Assembly (NCBI RefSeq): GCF_014251335.1
Contig: NZ_CP059186.1
Location: forward strand, 62,001 to 126,000
Origin: Blattabacterium cuenoti
Lineage (GTDB): Bacteria; Bacteroidota; Bacteroidia; Flavobacteriales; Blattabacteriaceae
Reading direction: 5' to 3'
Length of the DNA stretch: 64,000 bases
Within the stretch, counting starts at the first letter, position 1, and each line of letters opens with the position of its first letter. Of the stretch, positions 38,041 through 46,790 are shown piece after piece. The notes under the pieces are model-generated. The model was not told the DNA's origin and searched no databases. It was given only the letters and a program-made list of their open reading frames with translations. The position numbers and the translations under genes are program-made.

Positions 38041-38352
38041 ATGAAGTATCAATTCAGAATAATAATTTTAGGAGAAAAAGAAACAAGATTATTAAGTCGA
38101 ATTCTTATTCTATTAAATCGAAGGAATCTGAAAACTAATCATATTAATGTATCTAGTAATAATGAAAATAAAACTATCAGTAATCTTCAATATGTTATTG
38201 ACTTAGAATGCAAGGAAGAACAATTATTTAAAATAAAAAAATTAATTGAAAAATTAATTGGAATTATTCATGTTTACTATTACAAATTAGAAGAAAAAAA
38301 TTCAATAAGAAATTCATGGAAAAAAGTGGATTTACCACTAGCAACATATTAA
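38041..38352 (+). CDS. ilvN: Acetolactate synthase regulatory (small) subunit, short form
   Basis: This protein has 103 residues and only an ACT-type domain: FRIIILGEKETRLLSRILILLNRRNL, then LQYVIDLECKEEQLFKIKKLIEKLIGII. Bacteroidetes small subunits usually have about 170-180 residues with a second domain, which is absent here. Only YYYKLEEKNSIRN and a brief tail follow. ACT domains bind valine for feedback inhibition and activate the large subunit. Position between ilvB and ilvC supports the identity. Whether feedback survives the truncation cannot be told. Confidence 0.85.
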   Translation: MKYQFRIIILGEKETRLLSRILILLNRRNLKTNHINVSSNNENKTISNLQYVIDLECKEEQLFKIKKLIEKLIGIIHVYYYKLEEKNSIRNSWKKVDLPLATY

Positions 38353-38381
38353 ATTACTTAAATTAAATTTAAATAAAAGTT

Positions 38382-39434
38382 ATGAAACTTAAATTTGGAT
38401 CTATAGAAGAAACTATCATTACAAGAGATGAATTTCCATTATCTAAAGCTAGAGAAATTTTGAAAAAAGAAACTATTTCTGTATTAGGTTATGGAGTTCA
38501 AGGCCCTGGACAATCTCTTAACTTAAGAGATAATGGATTTAAAGTGATAGTAGGACAAAGAAAACATTCTTTGTCTTGGAAAAAAGCGTTAGAAGATGGA
38601 TGGATAGAAGGTAAAAATCTTTTTTCTTTGGAAGAAGCTTCTGAAATAGGAACTATACTCATGTATTTGTTATCCGATGCAGGTCAAATTTCTTTTTGGC
38701 CTACTCTTAATAAATATTTAATTGAAGGAAAATCTTTATATTTTTCACATGGATTTGGATTAACTTTTTATAATCAAACAAAAATATCACCCTCTAAAAA
38801 GATAGATATTTTTTTAGTGGCACCAAAAGGATCTGGGACCAGTTTAAGAAGACTTTTTAAACAAGGAAAAGGAATTAATTCTAGTTATGCTATTTATCAG
38901 GATTATAGTGGAAACAGTTTAAAAAAAACTTTATCAATTGGAATCGGAATTGGATCTGGATATTTATTTGAAACAAATTTTCAAAATGAAGTGTATTCTG
39001 ATTTAGTAGGAGAAAGAGGAACTTTGATGGGAGCTATACAAGGAATTTTTGCGGCACAATATCAAATTTTACGAGATAAAGGACATTCTCCTTCAGAATC
39101 TTTTAACGAAACTGTAGAAGAATTAACTCAAAGTTTGATGCCTCTAGTATCAGAACAAGGAATGGATTGGATGTATGCTAATTGTTCTACTACAGCACAA
39201 AGAGGCGCTTTAGATTGGTGGAAAAAATTTAGAGATGCTACTCTTCCAATATTTCAAGAATTATATGATGAAGTTTATTCTGGTAACGAAGCAAAGAGAA
39301 TTATTAAAGCTAATAGTAATATAAATTATAGAGAAAAATTACAAAAAGAATTGCAAGATCTTAGAGAAAGTGAATTATGGAAAGTAGGATCCATGATTCG
39401 TAATCTGAGACCGGAAAAAAAAGATCAAAATTAA
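38382..39434 (+). CDS. ilvC: Ketol-acid reductoisomerase (Bacteroides-type short form)
   Basis: This NADPH enzyme isomerises and reduces acetolactate or acetohydroxybutyrate. The nucleotide site is VLGYGVQGPGQSLNLRDNG. HGFGLTF and VAPKGSGTSLRRLF follow, and the Mg-binding region is DLVGERGTLMGAIQGIFAAQ with NETVEELTQSLMP. The length of 350 and the sequence are those of the Bacteroides-type enzyme, not the 490-residue E. coli type. It is complete and sits fourth in the ilv operon. Confidence 0.95.
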   Translation: MKLKFGSIEETIITRDEFPLSKAREILKKETISVLGYGVQGPGQSLNLRDNGFKVIVGQRKHSLSWKKALEDGWIEGKNLFSLEEASEIGTILMYLLSDAGQISFWPTLNKYLIEGKSLYFSHGFGLTFYNQTKISPSKKIDIFLVAPKGSGTSLRRLFKQGKGINSSYAIYQDYSGNSLKKTLSIGIGIGSGYLFETNFQNEVYSDLVGERGTLMGAIQGIFAAQYQILRDKGHSPSESFNETVEELTQSLMPLVSEQGMDWMYANCSTTAQRGALDWWKKFRDATLPIFQELYDEVYSGNEAKRIIKANSNINYREKLQKELQDLRESELWKVGSMIRNLRPEKKDQN

Positions 39435-39463
39435 TAATATTTACTCATTTTATTTTTAAAGGA

Positions 39464-40729
39464 TTGAAAAATAAATTTAAAGGATATTTTCCTTCTTACA
39501 AAGAAATAATTAAAGCTAAAAATATATTAAAAGATATCATTTATGAAACTCCATTACAGAAAAATTATATTTTATCAGAAAAATATGAAGCGAATATTTT
39601 TCTAAAACGAGAAGATTTACAAATCATACGTTCATACAAAATTAGAGGAGCTTATAATAAAATTAAAAGTTTATCTCATACAGAACTTAAAAAGGGAATT
39701 ATTTGTGCCAGTGCAGGAAATCATGCACAAGGAGTCGCTTATTCTTGTAATATATTAAAAATACAGGGAAAAATCTATATGCCGAGTACCACTCCTAAAC
39801 AAAAAGTGGAAAGAGTCAAAATGTTTGGAAAAGAATACGTTGAAATTATTCTTATTGGAGATACTTTTGATGCAGTCAGTTTTGAAGCGATGAAAGATTG
39901 TAAAAAAAATAAAAAAATTTTTATTCATCCTTTTGATGATATTAAAATTATTGAAGGACAAGCTACTGTTGGATTAGAAATATTACAACAATCTATTTTA
40001 GATATAGATTATATTTTTATTCCTGTTGGAGGAGGTGGATTAGCTTCTGGTGTAGGAAGTCATTTTCAAGAATTTAGTCCTAAAACTAAAATCATAGGAG
40101 TAGAACCGAAAGGAGCTCCATCTATGAGTTCTGCTTTTAAAGAAGGTAAAATTGTTGAATTAAAAACAATAGATAGATTTATTGATGGAGCTTCAGTTAA
40201 AAAAGTAGGAGAATTAAATTTTAATATATGTAATCAAACATTATTTGATATTAGAACTGTTCATGAGGGAAAAGTTTGCACAACAATTTTGGATTTGTAT
40301 AATTTAGAAGCTATTGTAGCAGAACCAGCTGGGGCACTTTCAATAGCCGCTTTAGATTTATATTCTGATGAAATCAAAGGAAAAACTATTGTTTGCATTC
40401 TAAGTGGAGGAAATAATGATATTACCAGAACGGAAGAAATTAGAGAAAGATCTCTTTTGTATGAAGAAAAAAAACATTATTTTATTGTAAAATTTCCACA
40501 AAGAGCTGGTGCTTTAAAAGAATTTGTTAATAATATTTTGGGCCCAAAAGATGATATTACTTATTTTGAATATTCTAAAAAAACTTCTAAAGAAGAAGGT
40601 CCCGCAGTAATAGGAATAGAATTATCAGATAAAAACGAATTTTCTGGATTACTAGGAAGAATGAAAAAACATAAGGTTCATTTTCAATATTTAAATAAAA
40701 ATCCAGATTTATTTCGTGTTCTTATATGA
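39464..40729 (+). CDS. ilvA: Threonine dehydratase (biosynthetic)
   Basis: This PLP enzyme deaminates threonine to 2-oxobutyrate, the isoleucine precursor. The PLP lysine is in RSYKIRGAYN, ASAGNHAQGVAYS follows, and GGGGLASGVG binds the cofactor phosphate. A C-terminal ACT-like regulatory domain (YFIVKFPQRAGALKEFV through FRVLI) is retained, so isoleucine feedback is possible. No in-frame ATG precedes the conserved N-terminus, so TTG 39464 is the best start. Length 421. The gene closes the ilv run and is followed by a tRNA on the other strand. Confidence 0.93.
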   Translation: MKNKFKGYFPSYKEIIKAKNILKDIIYETPLQKNYILSEKYEANIFLKREDLQIIRSYKIRGAYNKIKSLSHTELKKGIICASAGNHAQGVAYSCNILKIQGKIYMPSTTPKQKVERVKMFGKEYVEIILIGDTFDAVSFEAMKDCKKNKKIFIHPFDDIKIIEGQATVGLEILQQSILDIDYIFIPVGGGGLASGVGSHFQEFSPKTKIIGVEPKGAPSMSSAFKEGKIVELKTIDRFIDGASVKKVGELNFNICNQTLFDIRTVHEGKVCTTILDLYNLEAIVAEPAGALSIAALDLYSDEIKGKTIVCILSGGNNDITRTEEIRERSLLYEEKKHYFIVKFPQRAGALKEFVNNILGPKDDITYFEYSKKTSKEEGPAVIGIELSDKNEFSGLLGRMKKHKVHFQYLNKNPDLFRVLI

Positions 40730-40751
40730 AGAGAAGAAAAGAATTATTTTG

Positions 40752-40836
40752 TACCCACGACTGGATTTGAACCAGCACATCCTAATCGGATACCACCCCC
40801 TCAAAGTGGCGTGTCTACCATTTTCACCACGTGGGC
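40752..40836 (-). tRNA. tRNA-Leu (anticodon GAG)
   Basis: On the minus strand the 85-base molecule has acceptor GCCCACG paired with CGTGGGT plus discriminator A. The anticodon stem is CCACT/GGTGG with loop TTGAGGG (anticodon GAG), followed by a class II long variable arm (TATCCGATTAGGATG) and T arm CTGG-TTCAAAT-CCAG. CCA is not encoded. It lies 22 bases beyond the ilvA stop, on the opposite strand. Confidence 0.92.
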
Positions 40837-40976
40837 ATTACATAAAAAATAAATATATTTCAATATAAAAATACATGTATTTTTTCAATTCAAATATAGA
40901 ATTTATTGATATTTCATCAAAAAAAAATATAATCTATCTTTGAATGAATTATAAATTCTATTCAAATAAAAATAAT

Positions 40977-41687
40977 ATGAATATAGGAATAATAGGATAT
41001 GGAAAAATGGGAAAAGCTGTAGAGAAAATAGCTAAAATTAGGAATCATAAAATTTCATTATGTTATGATGGAACTCCTTCTCTACATTTATTGAATAATT
41101 CAAATTTAGATGTAGCAATAGAATTTAGTCAACCTGATTTTGCATTTAACAATATAAGAATTTGTATAGAAAATAGTATTCCTATAGTAAGTGGAACTAC
41201 AGGATGGATAGAAAAATTTGACATTATTAAAAGAATATGTAAAGAAAAAAATGGATCTTTTTTGTATTCTTCCAATTTTAGTATTGGAATGAATATTTTT
41301 TTTGAAATTAATAAAAAATTGTCAAAACTGTTACATTCATATTCTAAAGATTATGAAGTGACAATAGAGGAAATTCATCATCAAGAAAAAATAGATAAAC
41401 CTAGTGGAACAGCACTTTCTATAGCGAAAGATATAGTGAAGAATAAAATGAAAAATACATGGATTTTGGATGAAAAAAAAACAAAAAATCAGATTTTAAT
41501 TTTGTCAAAAAGGTTAAATAATGTTTCCGGAATACATATCGTAAAATATGAATCTAAAATGGAGGATATAAAAATACAACACAAAGCTCATAGTAGAGAA
41601 GGGTTTGCTTTAGGAGCTGTTATTGCAGCAGAGTGGATCCAAAAGAAAAAAGGAATTTTTTCTATGAAAGAGGTTTTAGGAATATAA
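40977..41687 (+). CDS. dapB: 4-hydroxy-tetrahydrodipicolinate reductase
   Basis: This enzyme of lysine and meso-diaminopimelate synthesis has about 236 residues. The Rossmann start [19 protein letters not shown] fixes the ATG at 40977; an upstream ATG at 40944 adds 11 residues unlike the family. [21 protein letters not shown] is the catalytic His/Lys block, and [16 protein letters not shown] is near the end. In Flavobacteriia dapB is followed by lepB, as here. The preceding parA/parB genes of that cluster are not at this locus. Confidence 0.93.
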   Translation: MNIGIIGYGKMGKAVEKIAKIRNHKISLCYDGTPSLHLLNNSNLDVAIEFSQPDFAFNNIRICIENSIPIVSGTTGWIEKFDIIKRICKEKNGSFLYSSNFSIGMNIFFEINKKLSKLLHSYSKDYEVTIEEIHHQEKIDKPSGTALSIAKDIVKNKMKNTWILDEKKTKNQILILSKRLNNVSGIHIVKYESKMEDIKIQHKAHSREGFALGAVIAAEWIQKKKGIFSMKEVLGI

Positions 41688-41698
41688 AATATTTTTTT

Positions 41699-43189
41699 AT
41701 GCTACAATATTTTATTTTTAGTGGTATTTTTTTATTTTTTGAACATGTTATTCATATTTTGGGAACATGTAGATTTTATAAAAAATTGGGTATAAAATCT
41801 TGGAAGATTTTTATTCCTATATATAATATTTTTATTCTTTTAAAAATTTATAAAAGATCTATATGGTGGATTTTTCTATTATTTATTCCATTAACTAGTA
41901 TCGTGTTAATTTTTATTTTGTGGATGGATTTGATTTATACTTTTTTTAAAAAAACGAAAAAAAATATTATTTTATTTTTCTTATCTGCAGGTTTATATAT
42001 TTATTACATAAATTTTTTCAAAAAAATTCAATTATTAAAAATTGAAAATATAAATGTAAAAAAAAAAGAAGATAATATAGGAATTTTATTAGCCGTGATT
42101 TTTTCTTTTATCACTCATACTTATATAGTTCAACCTTTTGTTCTTCCTACTTCCTCTATGGAGAAAACTTTATTGGTCGGAGATTTTATACTAGTCAGTA
42201 AAATTCATTATGGATTACGAATGCCTATGTCTCCTCTCTCTATTCCTTTTACACATAATAATATTATCGGAAATATAAAATCTTATATTTCTATTTTTCA
42301 ATGGCCTTATTTTCGTTTTCCTTCCATACAACCAATACAAAGAAATGATATTGTCGTTTTTAATTTTCCTAAAGATTATCATCATAAAATAATAGATCGA
42401 AAAGATCATTATCTTAAACGTTGTGTAGGATTACCAGGAGATTTAATCTCTATTAAAAAAGGTATTTTGTTTGTTAACCATAAAAAAGAAAAATTTTTTT
42501 TGGAAAAACAACAAGCTTATTTTATTAAAACGGTAAATATTCCTTTAAATATAGAATATCTTAAAAATAAAATGGACATTGAAGATATTGAATATATTGG
42601 AGAAAAAAATGGTGAATTTTTTTATCAAATTATGTTGAACGAAAAAAAAGCAGATCAAATAAAAAATTTATTCAATAACATAGTTCTTATAAAAAAATAT
42701 ATTATTCCTATTCATTTTAAAGAACATTCTATATTTTCTAATTATTTTGATTGGAATAGAGATTTTTTTGGGCCATTACATATTCCTAAAAAAGGAGAAT
42801 TTATTAAATTAAATTCAAAAAATATTCATATTTATAATGATATTTTCACTTATGAAAAAGTTGATAAATTCGATATTTTTTCGAAAAAATATTATAAAGT
42901 AAAAAATAATTATTATTTTATGATGGGAGATAATAGACATAATTCATCTGATTCTCGTTATTGGGGTTTTGTCCCAGAAAATCATATAGTAGGAAAACCT
43001 ATATTCATATGGATGAGTATCGATTGGAATAGAGAAAATCCTTTAAATATATTTCATTGGAAATTTCGTTGGGATCGTATTATGAAAACAATAAATGGAA
43101 AACATTCTTATTTGTCTTTATTTTTTTTATTTTCATTTGTATATTTAATTTATTTTTTATTTAAAAGTGAAAAATCATCAACTCAATAA
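41699..43189 (+). CDS. lepB: Signal peptidase I
   Basis: This membrane peptidase removes signal peptides of exported proteins. Several N-terminal membrane segments precede the catalytic domain. The nucleophile Ser is in [15 protein letters not shown] and the general-base Lys in [35 protein letters not shown] is the conserved C-terminal box. The long insertion between the boxes makes about 496 residues, normal for Bacteroidetes LepB. I chose ATG 41699 rather than an ATG overlapping dapB (41633). A C-terminal hydrophobic segment ends the protein. Confidence 0.92.
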   Translation: MLQYFIFSGIFLFFEHVIHILGTCRFYKKLGIKSWKIFIPIYNIFILLKIYKRSIWWIFLLFIPLTSIVLIFILWMDLIYTFFKKTKKNIILFFLSAGLYIYYINFFKKIQLLKIENINVKKKEDNIGILLAVIFSFITHTYIVQPFVLPTSSMEKTLLVGDFILVSKIHYGLRMPMSPLSIPFTHNNIIGNIKSYISIFQWPYFRFPSIQPIQRNDIVVFNFPKDYHHKIIDRKDHYLKRCVGLPGDLISIKKGILFVNHKKEKFFLEKQQAYFIKTVNIPLNIEYLKNKMDIEDIEYIGEKNGEFFYQIMLNEKKADQIKNLFNNIVLIKKYIIPIHFKEHSIFSNYFDWNRDFFGPLHIPKKGEFIKLNSKNIHIYNDIFTYEKVDKFDIFSKKYYKVKNNYYFMMGDNRHNSSDSRYWGFVPENHIVGKPIFIWMSIDWNRENPLNIFHWKFRWDRIMKTINGKHSYLSLFFLFSFVYLIYFLFKSEKSSTQ

Positions 43190-43201
43190 AAAGTGTTTTT
43201 T

Positions 43202-43888
43202 TCATTTTTTATAAAAAAAACTTACTATAAAATAACCAGATAAAATCCCACCAATATGGGCAAAATGAGCGACTCCAGGTGCTAAATTAAAAATAGACGA
43301 AAAAAAACTTCCAATAATAAAAATAATCAGAGCTTTCCTAACTGCTATTGGAAAAGGAAAAGGAAGAATAAAAATTTTATGTTCCGGAAAAAATTTAGCA
43401 AAAGCACCTACTATTCCACTAACAGCTCCAGAAGCCCCCATCATAGGAGAATACATAGAACTATAAAGATTTATTTTTTGTTCTTCATTTAAATAATCTA
43501 ACGTTTTTTTAGCTTGTGAAAAATCTAAAGTTTGAACAAAGTAATATAAAACACTAGTATTAAAAATAATTTGAAATAATGCGGCTAAAATACCTGATAA
43601 AAAATATATAATTATAAATTTTTTGACTCCTAACATAGTTTCTATCTGTCCTCCAAACATGAATAAAGCCAACATATTAAAAATTATATGCAAAAAAAGT
43701 CGTTTGGAATGCACAAACATATGAGTAAAAATTTGATATAATTCAAATCGTTCATCTAAAGGGTGATATAATGAAAGAAAGGCCTCTATTCTATATTGTG
43801 AAAAAACAAAAGTAGCTGTATACACAAGTATATTTATACTAATTAAATGTTTTACAGCATCTGAATTGAAATTTGTATAAAAATTCAC
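43202..43888 (-). CDS. Rhomboid family intramembrane serine protease
   Basis: This six-helix membrane protein has 228 residues. The catalytic Ser is in MGASGAVSGIVGAF and the catalytic His in HFAHIGGILSGY, with the HIIFNMLALFMFGG motif (HxxxN) before them. It cleaves membrane proteins within the bilayer; substrates are unknown. Flavobacteriia often carry two tandem rhomboids between lepB and mutL; one is left here. It converges with lepB and lies three bases downstream of mutL. Confidence 0.92.
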   Translation of the reverse strand: MNFYTNFNSDAVKHLISINILVYTATFVFSQYRIEAFLSLYHPLDERFELYQIFTHMFVHSKRLFLHIIFNMLALFMFGGQIETMLGVKKFIIIYFLSGILAALFQIIFNTSVLYYFVQTLDFSQAKKTLDYLNEEQKINLYSSMYSPMMGASGAVSGIVGAFAKFFPEHKIFILPFPFPIAVRKALIIFIIGSFFSSIFNLAPGVAHFAHIGGILSGYFIVSFFYKK

Positions 43889-43891
43889 TTT

Positions 43892-45616
43892 TCAAAAAAG
43901 GTTTTTGCTTAAAACAAAAAATATGGGATCTCCTGAATACGTATAATTTGGATTATGACAAGAAAATAAATCTTTGATTATACATTTCATTTTTTCAGGA
44001 TATAACTTTGTTCCATATTTTATAGATGCGGATTTAGATATAACTTGAAGAAGTTTTTTTTTATTATTTTTTTCTCCTTTAATGAAATTATATGTTATAA
44101 TATTTTGAATCACTTCAACCAACATATTTTGATGTATATTTTCAGGTCCAGAATACAAATAAACTGATTCGTTACAAATATATAAATGAAATCCAAGATT
44201 GATCAAGTCATTTTTTATATTATTCAAAGAAATAGATTCTTTTTTTAAAAGATTTACTTTTATAGGAAAAATGAATTGTTGACTTATCAAATTTTTTTTC
44301 CTTAAAAAGAATTCAAATAATATATTTTGATGTGCTCTATGTTGATCCACCAATATTGTATACTTATTATTCAATACAAAAATTATGTATCTTCTATTAA
44401 TCTGAAGAGTTTTTATTTCTGTTTTATGAGAAACATAATCATATAATTCATTTGTTAAATTTTTGAATATATCAGAATCAGATTTATTGATGTTATGAAA
44501 CCAATTTTCTAGTAGTGTGACTTGTTCTGTCTCAGAAAATTTATTATTAAAATCATTTAATAAATAATCCTTTTTGAGAGATTTACAAGATAAAAAAAGA
44601 TCATAATTTTTTAAGTCTTTATTTTTTACTTTATATTGATTAAATAGAATATTTTTGATTTCTTGTTGAATCATCACTCCAATCACCTCTTCTTCTTCTA
44701 ATTTTACTTCTTTTTTCGTTGGGTGTATATTCCAATTTATTAAACTAGAATCTACAAAAATAAAAATAAAATAAGAAGCAGTTTTGAAATCTTTTAAAAA
44801 ACCATCATAAGCATGAATTATTTTTTTATGTAAAAGTAAATGAGTTACACAACGTTGATTAATCCATAAAAATTGATCTCCCTTCTTCATAGAACCATCT
44901 GGAACACTTACAAATCCTTCTACAAGGATTCTATTTTTTTTTATAAATATGGAAGCTAAATTTTTTCTTTTATTTTTAAAAATTTCTTCGATTCTTTCTA
45001 TTAAAGAAGCTTTTTTAAAATAAAAAATAATTTTATCGTTATGATAAAAGCGATATGTTATATTTCTGTGCGCTAGAACAATCTTATAAAATTCATAAAT
45101 AATATGTTGAAATTCTATTCTATGAGATTTTAAAAATTGTCTCCTGGCGGGAAGTTTATAAAAAATATTTTTCACAGAAACTCTTGTCCCTTTCAGCATA
45201 TTTATAGGAATTTGTTTTTTTATTTTTCCTTCTTCCACAAAAAGATGAATTCCTATTACATTTTCTTTATTTTTAGTTTGAACTTCTAACTGAGAAATCA
45301 AGGCAATAGAAGCCAAAGCTTCTCCTCTGAAACCTTTTGTTTTAATTCTGAAAATATCATCAGTTTTTTCAATTTTTGAAGTTGCATGTCTTTGAATACT
45401 CATTTTAGCATCATCAATACTCATTCCTATTCCATCATCTATTAATTGAATCAATGTTTTTCCTGAATCTTTGATAAAAATGTTAATTATTTTAGCGTTT
45501 GCATCTATTGCATTTTCTAAAAGTTCTCTTAAAACAGAAGAAGGACGTTGTATTACCTCTCCTGCAGCTATTTGTTGAATCACTTTTTCAGGTAAAAATT
45601 GAATAATATTTTTCAT
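43892..45616 (-). CDS. mutL: DNA mismatch repair protein MutL
   Basis: The N-terminal GHKL ATPase is intact: VIQQIAAGEVIQRPSSVLRELLENAIDA, then IDDGIGMSIDD, then TKGFRGEALASIA. The C-terminal dimerisation domain is present (VDQHRAHQNILFEFF, then YGTKLYPEKMKCIIKDLFSCHNP). The endonuclease motif DQHA(x)2E(x)4E is not met because the aligned stretch has Arg and Gln, a state I believe is common in Flavobacteriia. Length is 574. MutS is not in the window. Confidence 0.94.
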   Translation of the reverse strand: MKNIIQFLPEKVIQQIAAGEVIQRPSSVLRELLENAIDANAKIINIFIKDSGKTLIQLIDDGIGMSIDDAKMSIQRHATSKIEKTDDIFRIKTKGFRGEALASIALISQLEVQTKNKENVIGIHLFVEEGKIKKQIPINMLKGTRVSVKNIFYKLPARRQFLKSHRIEFQHIIYEFYKIVLAHRNITYRFYHNDKIIFYFKKASLIERIEEIFKNKRKNLASIFIKKNRILVEGFVSVPDGSMKKGDQFLWINQRCVTHLLLHKKIIHAYDGFLKDFKTASYFIFIFVDSSLINWNIHPTKKEVKLEEEEVIGVMIQQEIKNILFNQYKVKNKDLKNYDLFLSCKSLKKDYLLNDFNNKFSETEQVTLLENWFHNINKSDSDIFKNLTNELYDYVSHKTEIKTLQINRRYIIFVLNNKYTILVDQHRAHQNILFEFFLRKKNLISQQFIFPIKVNLLKKESISLNNIKNDLINLGFHLYICNESVYLYSGPENIHQNMLVEVIQNIITYNFIKGEKNNKKKLLQVISKSASIKYGTKLYPEKMKCIIKDLFSCHNPNYTYSGDPIFFVLSKNLF

Positions 45617-46105
45617 TTATTTTATAGATTTTCTAAATAAAGACATATATATAGCTGTTTTAGCGCATTCTATTCCCTTATTTCCATTTTTTCCGCCTGA
45701 TCGATCAAAAGATTGTTGTTCATTTTTATCAGAAAGAACACAAAATATAACAGGAACATCATATATTATATTAATATCTTTAATTCCATGCGAAATAGCT
45801 TGACATAGATATTCAAAATGATGAGTTTCTCCTTGTATCAGTGATCCTATTGCAATGATTGAATCAAAATTATAACAATGAGCTATTTTTTTAGAAGAAT
45901 AAATCAGTTCATAACTTCCAGGCACTTTCCAAGTTTGAATTCTTTCTTTTAATACCCCTGATTGAATTAAAGTATCGTAAGCTCCTTTATATAATCTACT
46001 TGTAATTTTTCTGTTCCATAAAGAAACAACAATAGCAATTTTAAAATTTTCATTTCTTATTTTATTATTATCTAATAAATAGGCAGGATCTGTCTTCATA
46101 AACAT
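45617..46105 (-). CDS. ribH: 6,7-dimethyl-8-ribityllumazine synthase
   Basis: This is the penultimate enzyme of riboflavin synthesis, 162 residues. FKIAIVVSLWNRKITSRLYKGA opens the fold, VPGSYEL is the substrate-binding motif, and AIGSLIQGETHHFEYLCQAIS contains the catalytic His. Its stop directly abuts the mutL start. It supplies FMN/FAD to flavoenzymes such as MnmG. The flavobacterial order mutL-ribH-TPR is conserved here. Confidence 0.94.
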   Translation of the reverse strand: MFMKTDPAYLLDNNKIRNENFKIAIVVSLWNRKITSRLYKGAYDTLIQSGVLKERIQTWKVPGSYELIYSSKKIAHCYNFDSIIAIGSLIQGETHHFEYLCQAISHGIKDINIIYDVPVIFCVLSDKNEQQSFDRSGGKNGNKGIECAKTAIYMSLFRKSIK

Positions 46106-46108
46106 AAT

Positions 46109-46720
46109 TTATAACTTATTTTCAATAAACATAAGATATTTTTCAATGTTTTTTTTATACAAAAAAAAAGGATATTTTTTTTCTATTTTTTTTAAAAAAT
46201 ATTTAGAATCTTTATATTTTTTCATATAAAAATTTAGTAACGCGACTTTGTAATAATAAAGAGGAGTCGTGATTTCGTTTTCTCTTATATTTGCTGCTAT
46301 AATATAATTTTTTAAAGCTTCTTTTTTATTTTTTATTTGACTGAAAGCATCACCTATAATTCCGTATTTTATAGAAGATAAAATTTCATCTTTTGCAGAA
46401 AAACTTATCATCATTTTTATAGATTCTTTGTAATCACCCAATTTATAATAGCAAATTCCTGCATAAAATTTGGATATATTTCCTGCTTTGGTAAAAGGAA
46501 ATTTAGAAGCTATACCTGAGAATCCTAAATAATTAACTTTAATATTTTTTCTATTTAAGGCCTTATCTATATCTCCTTGATAAAGATATTGTTGAGCAGA
46601 GCTCAATTCTTTCATCGCTTTTTCCTCTGATGGATATAAAAAAAATTTATTTAAAAGAAAATATGAAGCCGTTATTATGATTATAAATATGATAGAAAAA
46701 AAAATCGTGTTTATTTTCAT
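46109..46720 (-). CDS. TPR-containing membrane-anchored protein
   Basis: One N-terminal membrane helix (residues 4-24) is followed by about three tetratricopeptide-like helix pairs, for example NISKFYAGICYYKLGDYKES and KYGIIGDAFSQIKNKKEALKNYIIAA. The size (203 residues) and topology resemble YfgM-like proteins, and in Flavobacteriia such a gene stands between recF and ribH. recF is not present here. A scaffold or chaperone-assisting role is inference; no catalytic residues are seen. A 12-base palindrome overlaps the start codon. Confidence 0.8.
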   Translation of the reverse strand: MKINTIFFSIIFIIIITASYFLLNKFFLYPSEEKAMKELSSAQQYLYQGDIDKALNRKNIKVNYLGFSGIASKFPFTKAGNISKFYAGICYYKLGDYKESIKMMISFSAKDEILSSIKYGIIGDAFSQIKNKKEALKNYIIAANIRENEITTPLYYYKVALLNFYMKKYKDSKYFLKKIEKKYPFFLYKKNIEKYLMFIENKL

Positions 46721-46730
46721 GTCATGACAT
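46719..46730. promoter_or_regulatory. Palindrome overlapping the start of the TPR gene
   Basis: ATGTCATGACAT is a perfect 12-base palindrome covering the first bases of the TPR protein start codon (minus strand ATG at 46718-46720) and the bases upstream. It shares ATGTCA/TGACAT half-sites with the dyad before grpE (31311-31325). An operator role is only suggested by symmetry. Confidence 0.3.
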
Positions 46731-46790
46731 TGATTTATTCCAATAATATAATGGAACTATAATATTCCATCAAATTTAATTTTTTTCATT

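Noticed and set aside
38382..39434. IlvC 140 residues shorter than the E. coli enzyme
   Set aside because: It matches the Bacteroides-type short enzyme over its full length.
43892..45616. MutL lacking the DQHA(x)2E(x)4E endonuclease motif
   Set aside because: I recall the same DQHRAH sequence in free-living Flavobacteriia, so it is not specific to this genome.
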